Shown in pieces: positions 3,807-9,674 of a DNA stretch of 9,674 nucleotides. The stretch's first letter is position 1. Each line of letters opens with the position of its first letter. Under the pieces are notes generated by a model that did no database searches, had not been told where the DNA came from, and was given only the letters and a program-made list of their open reading frames with translations. The DNA comes from CAZSAL01 sp964604825 (lineage in GTDB: Bacteria; Elusimicrobiota; Elusimicrobia; 2-01-FULL-59-12). A program made the translations under genes and the position numbers. The stretch lies in NCBI GenBank assembly GCA_964604825.1, contig CAZSAL010000070.1:1-9674 (forward strand), written 5' to 3'.

Positions 3807-5638
3807 TTGGGTAATCCGTAAAGCCCGGGGTCGAATCCCCTTTCCTTCAGGAAGCCCGATACCTGCTCGGGCGTGTATTTTCCGGAAAGCTCCTCAACCC
3901 GCTTAGAGATAGCCGGGTCGGGCGTGGTCACTCTTTCCTTCAGGAAGCCCGATACCTGCTCGGGCGTGTATTTTCTGGAAAGCTCCTCAACCCGCTTAGA
4001 GATAGCCGGGTCGGGCGTGGTCACAGGAGGCATAGGCCATAAACCGCCTTTCTTTTGCAGCATACCTACTTCCTCTTCGGGCGTGGGTCCACGCGAATGG
4101 CTAAACCACCACTTTGCAACGATAGCTTTATCCAGGGCCTCATACATCCTTTTCGCATAGTCCTGTATCTGTGAACCCTTGAGGTCCCCTTCCTTGATGG
4201 CGTTATTTATGGTCGTTAAAAATTTCTTTTTGGAATTCGCCATGTCGGGAGAAAGCGCTTCGGTTGTTGGATCCATATACCGGGCATCAAACTCCTGAGA
4301 TACCTGGTTTAAAACATCGTGCTGCTGGGTTTTGGTTTGAAGGGTTTTAAGCGTGTTGTGGCTCGGCCCGCTTAAACCATCATAGAGGTATTGGCTTAGA
4401 TCGACCGTCTTTCCGGACGTTATATCGTCATGGAGCTGGTTGAAAAGAAAATAGTCGGTGTGTTTCTTCTCGGCGTCGGTTTTCAGTAATTTATCGCGTG
4501 CGGACGCTTTCTTTTCTTCGGTTGGCGAGACTCCGTTTTTGTCCTTAAAGCCTTCAACCTGGTCGGGCGTGATCTTCCCGGTTCCCACCAGTTCCAGGAG
4601 GGATTCACCTGCCGCCTTCTCGTTTTGCGTCTTAACTCCAAGGCGCTGGTGCCTCTGAGTCTCGATCATGCCGGATACGTTTTTAATCTGCTCGGGCTCG
4701 GTCAACCCGAAGGCTTTTGCGTTCTCCGGGTTTTCGATGAACCTCACAGCGCCGGCGTAGTCCCCGCGTTCCGGGTCCGCCAGGTGAAAGTTCTGATAGA
4801 GCTCAGTATAGGCGGATATGTTTGCGGTCTTCTGCCGCTCTTTTTCGGCCCGCTCCTCGTTAATCCTGGATACGTTATCTTTGTGCTCGGCGTGCCGGTC
4901 CGCACTCTCCGCAAGTTTCGCTCTTTCCCCGGCATCAAGAAAAGCATATGCCCCATCGCCATTTCTGATCCTGCCAGCGGCTCCCACCGGGTCGCTGTCT
5001 ATGTCGGGGAGGGCGCTGCGTGTGGCGATTTTCGTCATGCTTTTCGCCTGGAGTTCTACTCGCTTTTCGGGTTTTATGTATCCCGAAGTTTCCATGATGT
5101 TATAGACGCTCGCAACCTTGCCCATCTGCGTTAGGGTCTCTTCGGGCGTGATCGCTCCAATTGCCGTCATTTCGAGTTTGTTTATACTGTCAAAAAGACT
5201 TGAGCCGTTGAGCTGATTTTGTTGAGCGGACGCAGCGGTAGACATGGTACCGAAGGCATGTAAAGATGTACCCGCGAAGTTCTTTTGAAACATCGCCCGT
5301 TCTGTGCGGTCCTTAATACCCTGCGCCACTTGCTCTCCCAGTTGTTTCACTTCCTGTGAAAATTTGTTGGCCGTACCGAGAGGATCAGTGTGAAATTCCG
5401 GTGAGGTCATGTACTTATCGTGTAAATCCATAACCTTCATCGTGGCATCGGTATGAAGGGCTATCGCCTCAGACTGTCGCTTGAGCTCGATTTCCCGTTC
5501 TCCAAACTTCTGCCCGATGGCTTCGGCTGTTGCCCCGGCTTTTGTAAGCGCCTCGAGAGCCGGGTTGTGCATCGGAGCTTTTGGAAGCGGGGTTACGGGG
5601 AAGGTTGTTTGATGTTCATATTGGGGAATTTCGGGCAT
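3803..5638 (-). CDS. Phage internal virion (ejection) protein, helical, with C-terminal tandem repeat
   Basis: A 611-residue, glutamine- and alanine-rich, mostly helical protein with no enzymatic motif or signal peptide. The N-terminus MPEIPQYEHQTTFPVTPLP followed by a long alpha-helical region is typical, from memory, of structural or ejection proteins of short-tailed phages, which are stored in the capsid and injected with the DNA. Residues about 243-275 are strongly coiled-coil-like. The C-terminus has two adjacent, nearly identical 31-residue copies (539-569 and 570-600; they differ at one residue, R versus G) ending in TPEQVSGFLKER; a distant relative, ITPDQVEGFKDK, is near residue 355. 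The start has AAAGGA 7 nt upstream, inside the end of the coiled-coil gene, and only 3 nt separate the two genes, so they are co-translated. The role is inferred from neighbours and overall look; tail-associated protein is an alternative. Confidence 0.65.
   Translation of the reverse strand: MPEIPQYEHQTTFPVTPLPKAPMHNPALEALTKAGATAEAIGQKFGEREIELKRQSEAIALHTDATMKVMDLHDKYMTSPEFHTDPLGTANKFSQEVKQLGEQVAQGIKDRTERAMFQKNFAGTSLHAFGTMSTAASAQQNQLNGSSLFDSINKLEMTAIGAITPEETLTQMGKVASVYNIMETSGYIKPEKRVELQAKSMTKIATRSALPDIDSDPVGAAGRIRNGDGAYAFLDAGERAKLAESADRHAEHKDNVSRINEERAEKERQKTANISAYTELYQNFHLADPERGDYAGAVRFIENPENAKAFGLTEPEQIKNVSGMIETQRHQRLGVKTQNEKAAGESLLELVGTGKITPDQVEGFKDKNGVSPTEEKKASARDKLLKTDAEKKHTDYFLFNQLHDDITSGKTVDLSQYLYDGLSGPSHNTLKTLQTKTQQHDVLNQVSQEFDARYMDPTTEALSPDMANSKKKFLTTINNAIKEGDLKGSQIQDYAKRMYEALDKAIVAKWWFSHSRGPTPEEEVGMLQKKGGLWPMPPVTTPDPAISKRVEELSRKYTPEQVSGFLKERVTTPDPAISKRVEELSGKYTPEQVSGFLKERGFDPGLYGLPK
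3840..4024 (-). repeat. 93-bp in-frame tandem duplication inside the 611-residue gene
   Basis: Positions 3840-3931 and 3933-4024 are identical over 92 bases except for one change (C at 3883, T at 3976), which turns a glycine codon into an arginine codon. The unit is 93 bp (31 codons), so the frame is kept. Near identity at DNA level points to a recent duplication. An assembly artefact is unlikely, given the base difference. Confidence 0.95.
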
Positions 5639-5641
5639 GAT

Positions 5642-5983
5642 TTAGTCCTTTCCTGAATTTTTGAGGACTATCATAAGGTCACACTTGGCGGGGTCCTCTC
5701 TGGCTTCATCGAGTAGGGCCTTCGAAAGAGTATCTCTTAAGGTTTGGAGGTTACGGGCAGTTATACGGCGGTCATCGGAAAGCCGGAGGTTAATTTCCAC
5801 CAGGTTCGCATGCACCTGGAAGTTCTCACTGGTTATTTCTGAGAGAAGCTTCAACGAATTTGTAGAAAGCGCCTGTATTGAAACATGTAGCCGGTCTATT
5901 TGTAGTCCCAGGTCCGCTATTCGCTGCTCTATCTCATTCTTTGCATTGGCCAGCTTTTCATTAAGATCCTGCATGGTAGTCAT
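5642..5983 (-). CDS. Small coiled-coil protein of the virion operon
   Basis: A 113-residue protein that is almost wholly alpha-helical, with heptad spacing of L/I/A over about residues 7-97 (for example LNEKLANAKNEIEQRIADLG), strongly suggesting a coiled coil. It has no cysteine-rich, enzymatic or membrane feature; the single Cys is near the end. The start has GGAGGT 8 nt before the ATG at 5983; a second ATG lies at codon 4. It lies 33 nt after the 1210-residue gene and 3 nt before the 611-residue gene, so it is made together with the presumed ejection proteins. It may be a chaperone, scaffold or minor internal component. The specific function is not known. Confidence 0.75.
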   Translation of the reverse strand: MTTMQDLNEKLANAKNEIEQRIADLGLQIDRLHVSIQALSTNSLKLLSEITSENFQVHANLVEINLRLSDDRRITARNLQTLRDTLSKALLDEAREDPAKCDLMIVLKNSGKD

Positions 5984-6016
5984 TTAAAATTACCTCCCTG
6001 AGTCGGAAACGTTATT

Positions 6017-9000
6017 TTAATATTTCAAGCTCATTCCTCGCTGGCGGGGACCAACCGGCCGGCCCTCATACATTGCGCCTCTGTCCATAAGGCTCCAATA
6101 TGTGTCGGATTTCCCACTGTGAAGATCGATAATTCCCTTCGCTGCTGTGATCGCCTGGCGTGGGGGAAACCCGCCCCAGGGCGCCGTTGTTGGGATCGTT
6201 CCCAGAAGCTCGGCCATGTTCACCCACCAGTATTCTTCAACCGGCTTGCCTGTCGCATAGTTCAGGGCGTCCAGAAATGCTTGAGCGCCATGCTCGATGG
6301 CTTCAGTTCCGATCATCGACCTGCTCTCTACTTTCTTTTTTCCGATCGATTCGTATGAATAGAGCGCGAGATTTGCCACCTGGTTAAAAATTGGAAACAT
6401 CGAGGACCAATACATTCCAGTCCAAACGGCCGCTTCCCCCAGGTCCTTGGGCATTCTTTTATGTGTCGCGCTCTCGGTCACAAGGGGAGTCACAATCAGG
6501 ATGAGACCCAGCGCCTTCAAAAGGTCCCACGGGGAATAATTCGGATCGTACCTGGCCCTGAGGATATCTTCCCAAACGTTATTTAAAACTCCGTTGAAGT
6601 AGGTCCCGAAGGTGCTCATAAGCCGGGAAAACCCCCTTCCTCGAAACATGGAGGGAAGGTTTTCGGCCCCAGTCATGGGCTTTGTCAGTCGAATAATGGT
6701 ATCGGCAAAATCGACGGCTTTTTCCGGATCGAGCTTTGCGCCGGTCCACACATTTCTGCCCTCTATGCCCTGATGGTATGCTTCCTGCCAGATAGAATAG
6801 CGCATGGCCCGGTCCGCCATTGTAATGAGATCCATTGCATGATTTAAAAAAGACCTCTGCCAGGGCTTGTATCCCTGAATCGCTGCCTGGAAGTCGGCAA
6901 CATCCCGGTCAAGGGTTGCGTGAGAGTGGGCCATCTGAACGGAGAGTTCATTTACTTGGCGGAAGTTTTCGACCGGGTGGCTAAAAAAGGAACCAAAGCC
7001 CCGAAGACAATTGAAAAAGCCGAGTTTTTCAGATGATAGCATCCACTCAAAGAAATGTTTTAACGCCGAGTTCACATTGAAGCCCAAGGCGTGCATAACT
7101 GAAACGCGCCTTGATATATCAATCCATTTCTCCGCTACGTTTACGGGCATATATCGGTTCGGATTGGCGAGGTCCTGGAGCATGGGCATGTACTGGTCGT
7201 AAGCGTCCCGGCCGCGGGTGGAAATTACCATTTCCATCCATTCTTTTCTGGAAACGATTCGCTGAACGTCCCGAATCGGCTTTGCCAGCGATAGCCACCG
7301 GGCTTGTTGCTGCAGCCTGGGAAGTATCCAGGCATATGAGAGATCGGCCGGCCGTGATGTTCCCTTGCGTGCTTTAAGAAACGGGGTGGGAATAACAGGG
7401 GAATCAAACGCACTTTTAAAGAGGTCCCTCGTTGCCGACTCGGATATCATGGCTTCTGTTGAAACATCAAGGTCAGGATCGATTTTAATAGGCCAATAGA
7501 AATCCTCCACCCATTTGGGTTCTGCGCCGTAGAGTTCAAGCGAAAGTTTTCCTATCTCAGACTTAAAGGAAGCAAAGTGATCCGCATGCTCGAGGATGAG
7601 TTTTTCTTCAGCGGGCGTGATGATACTGTTGATAAAATCTATCTGCTCGTCTGTGAAGATGTTTCGTAGCGTCCGGAGGTTCGCCTCGTTTAGCGTACTC
7701 GCATGGGCCATCATCGCCATGTCTCGTGTGATGGGGCGAGGCCAGCCCGGTATATCAACTTTTTTTGAAAGCCATTTTTCGGCCGGCATGCCAATGGACT
7801 TTTCAAATTCTTCGTGAGCCGCCATATACCGGCTGTTCACTTCGTCAGCCATTTTAAGATAGGCCTGTACGCCGTGCTGCAAGGGGCTGTCCATCGAATC
7901 GAAATGGTCCCCGAAGTATTTCCAGCCGTCTAAGTCCCGGTTTATGAACTCGGTTCTCTTAAGAGAAAAGAGGTATTTTGTCACCCAGGATGATTCGAGT
8001 TCGCCGGCGGCTTTTGCTTGAAGTTTTTCGCCGGGAGTTCTTGGAGCGACAAAACCGCGCCCGTATGCTGTTTCCTTGCCCTTCACAACCAGGTCCCATA
8101 TAAGCCGGTTAAATGACTGGGCCTTTCCCGCCGAGAGCTGTTTATCCTCGATTTTTGCGAAGTGACGAAGGATCTTGGCAGCCGTAGCAAGGTCTTGCAA
8201 ATCATCGACTGTAAGGTCTCTGAAACTGCGGCCCCGGATCTCGTAAAGGTCTTCAGCCTCAAAAGGCACCATTTCCCCGTTTGCCGTGGCCCTCTCTATC
8301 GCGGCTTTAATTGGCGCCCTTAATTCCCCGGAGGCCTGCGGAGGCTTAACACCCAATGCCGGGGCAAGGGGCCCGAGAAGGTCTGCAATCGCATCGCGGT
8401 ATTCGACCGGAAGCGTGGGGTTTTTGGCAAAGTATTTCAAAACGTCCTTGATTTCCTCCCGTGCCTTCATTGTTTCGGTCCTGGCGGAAATCTTAGCCTT
8501 ATATCTATCGAGAAGTTCTTTCTGCTTCTCTTTCTGCCGGGCTGCCTCCTCGATCTTCCCTGCCCTGAAGGCGGTCCTCGATGCACGTTCGGCTTTTAGA
8601 ATGCCAGCTTTTAGGGCCTCGTATTCCGAAACCATTACGTCCCCCACCTTCACCTGACCGGTCGACTCCCGGATCTCTTTTTTTATCCCCGGCCGGGAAA
8701 CGTTTTTCCACTGCTCGGTAGAGTCTTTGAGCATTTCGTTAAAAATCTCAAGCTGCTTATCGAGTAACCTTCCCTGCCATTCCGCTGCGTCAAATCCGCT
8801 TGCGCTTCCGTATGCCTTTTCGTAGTCGGCAATCCAGGATTCTATAAACTCACCCTTGGTGGGCAGGGCTAAAAGCTTCTCCATGAGGGCGTCCGCACTC
8901 TCAAACCGGTAATCCATGGCCCACTTATCAAGTGAGTATTTGCCGTCTTTGGAGATAAGACCCGGAAACCTACGGATAAGCTGCTTAACGGTGTCCGTGT

Positions 9001-9649
9001 CATAATCGGAGAAGCTTTTCAAAATGATCCCGCCATGTTTTTTAATGTCTTCAATGGCCGATGGGAGATAGCCTTCTTTAAATGTCTCGTACTCGGCCTC
9101 GGCCTGCCGGTGGATAGCTCGCTCCTGTTGGGCTACATGCTTTTTCTCTTCAACTCCTACCTCACTCCATGCCCTGCGATTTGCCTCTGCGACGAGCTGA
9201 TCATATTCCTTGAGGTCGAGGGCCCTAACCGGCGTCTCGGGGATCCCCGCCAGGCCATACTCATCATTCATGCGGTACAAAACATTTGCTCGCCGCGCTT
9301 TCTCGATTGAGTCGAGGCGGCCGGATACTGCCTGGACGTCATAGTTTTCCCCGGCTTTGAAATCTTCAAATATCCGGGTGAGGGTCGATACATCGGCTGT
9401 CTCTAATACGTGCAGGATGGAATTGCGGGCAGGCAATACCTTCAGGATCTCTCTTGCGTCCCCCTTGTGCTCATCCCACAGAAAATAGGTCCTGTGATAG
9501 GCGTCGAGCTGCTCGGGGGTGAGCCCGGCCTTGTAGGCCGCGCGGTTCGCCACGTCTTCGGCCGAAAGCGCTTTGCCGCCGATCCGCGTGAGGACTTGGT
9601 TGAAATCGGCTCTCGCATGTTCGAGTTTAAGCGGTGGGCAGAGAATCAA
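6017..9649 (-). CDS. Very large internal virion / polyvalent-type phage protein
   Basis: About 1210 residues. It has the features of giant phage internal (ejected) proteins: an almost all-helical body, a basic coiled-coil region at about 340-405 (SEYEALKAGILKAERASRTA, then EEAARQKEKQKELL), a segment at about 240-265 (LDKWAMDYRFESADALMEKL) like short domains of phage polyvalent proteins, and a tryptophan- and tyrosine-rich C-terminal region (about 920-1180) with a hydrophobic stretch near 1043-1057 (LLKALGLILIVTPLV), similar to the membrane-active ends of ejection proteins. No transglycosylase, protease or nucleotidyltransferase motif is visible. A TTG at 9649 with AAGGAG 8 nt upstream is the best start; a GTG at 9658 has no usable site. 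The frame stays open to the right edge of the window, so the protein could be longer. It heads the operon of three virion genes. Family call is moderate. Confidence 0.65.
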   Translation of the reverse strand: MILCPPLKLEHARADFNQVLTRIGGKALSAEDVANRAAYKAGLTPEQLDAYHRTYFLWDEHKGDAREILKVLPARNSILHVLETADVSTLTRIFEDFKAGENYDVQAVSGRLDSIEKARRANVLYRMNDEYGLAGIPETPVRALDLKEYDQLVAEANRRAWSEVGVEEKKHVAQQERAIHRQAEAEYETFKEGYLPSAIEDIKKHGGIILKSFSDYDTDTVKQLIRRFPGLISKDGKYSLDKWAMDYRFESADALMEKLLALPTKGEFIESWIADYEKAYGSASGFDAAEWQGRLLDKQLEIFNEMLKDSTEQWKNVSRPGIKKEIRESTGQVKVGDVMVSEYEALKAGILKAERASRTAFRAGKIEEAARQKEKQKELLDRYKAKISARTETMKAREEIKDVLKYFAKNPTLPVEYRDAIADLLGPLAPALGVKPPQASGELRAPIKAAIERATANGEMVPFEAEDLYEIRGRSFRDLTVDDLQDLATAAKILRHFAKIEDKQLSAGKAQSFNRLIWDLVVKGKETAYGRGFVAPRTPGEKLQAKAAGELESSWVTKYLFSLKRTEFINRDLDGWKYFGDHFDSMDSPLQHGVQAYLKMADEVNSRYMAAHEEFEKSIGMPAEKWLSKKVDIPGWPRPITRDMAMMAHASTLNEANLRTLRNIFTDEQIDFINSIITPAEEKLILEHADHFASFKSEIGKLSLELYGAEPKWVEDFYWPIKIDPDLDVSTEAMISESATRDLFKSAFDSPVIPTPFLKARKGTSRPADLSYAWILPRLQQQARWLSLAKPIRDVQRIVSRKEWMEMVISTRGRDAYDQYMPMLQDLANPNRYMPVNVAEKWIDISRRVSVMHALGFNVNSALKHFFEWMLSSEKLGFFNCLRGFGSFFSHPVENFRQVNELSVQMAHSHATLDRDVADFQAAIQGYKPWQRSFLNHAMDLITMADRAMRYSIWQEAYHQGIEGRNVWTGAKLDPEKAVDFADTIIRLTKPMTGAENLPSMFRGRGFSRLMSTFGTYFNGVLNNVWEDILRARYDPNYSPWDLLKALGLILIVTPLVTESATHKRMPKDLGEAAVWTGMYWSSMFPIFNQVANLALYSYESIGKKKVESRSMIGTEAIEHGAQAFLDALNYATGKPVEEYWWVNMAELLGTIPTTAPWGGFPPRQAITAAKGIIDLHSGKSDTYWSLMDRGAMYEGRPVGPRQRGMSLKY

Positions 9650-9674
9650 TGAAAACACTCCTTTCCAATCCGGC

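Noticed and set aside
3780..3850. tRNA-like 3' half on the plus strand (GGGGTCGAATCCCC with CG-rich flanks)
   Set aside because: The loop has six bases instead of seven, the stem is only 4 bp, and no acceptor, D or anticodon arm fits; the bases are explained as the coding end of the 611-residue protein.
4625..5134. Long plus-strand ORF of 169 codons opposite the 611-residue gene
   Set aside because: It is the antisense shadow of a GC-biased coding region with the expected hydrophobic, Cys/Phe-rich nonsense composition.
8286..8657. Plus-strand ORF of 123 codons opposite the giant gene
   Set aside because: Antisense shadow, rich in Ser/Ala/Arg/Phe, with no domain; the minus-strand frame is far better supported.
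1..9674. CRISPR array, insertion sequence or rRNA gene
   Set aside because: No regularly spaced repeat series, no transposase frame with terminal inverted repeats and no rRNA-like sequence was seen; the only long direct repeat is the in-gene duplication at 3840-4024.

Overview
The window looks like one end of a temperate phage or prophage. Every convincing gene is read on the minus strand (right to left) and the set is phage-like: virion ejection-type proteins, a tyrosine integrase and two small DNA-binding regulators. GC content differs between parts: a hand count gives about 46% over 2701-3300, against about 56% in five 60-base lines sampled from the virion genes. The host is not identified. 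A small protein with four cysteines near the integrase resembles cysteine-rich proteins I associate with Desulfobacterota-type anaerobes, but that is weak inference.

Right part (about 9660 to 3615, in transcription order): a very large protein of about 1210 residues, a 113-residue coiled-coil protein, a 611-residue helical protein with a recent 93-bp in-frame tandem duplication at its C-terminus, and a 63-residue ORF coupled by an ATGA overlap. The first three have the size, order and look of the internal or ejection proteins carried inside short-tailed (podovirus-like) phage heads.

Middle (3521 to 2629): a self-contained unit. A sigma70-like promoter is followed by a structured leader of about 145 nt, which holds a hairpin over a ribosome binding site, a 47-codon ORF and an RNA that can fold as a three-way junction. 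Then come a gene for an unrecognised acidic 227-residue protein and an intrinsic terminator directly after its stop codon. This is the layout of a phage 'moron' (an added gene with its own promoter and terminator) and is the best candidate for something undescribed.

Left part (2612 to 1): a small four-cysteine protein, a promoter with perfect TATAAT and two nearby palindromes, a complete tyrosine integrase, a strong terminator, a gene-free stretch with a 21-bp palindrome and 10-bp-spaced direct repeats (possible operator or attP material), then a MerR-family regulator and a Cro/CI-like (XRE) protein. These two regulator genes carry nearly the same 21-bp element, 20-22 bp before their start codons, so they are probably controlled by the same protein and may form the lysogeny switch.
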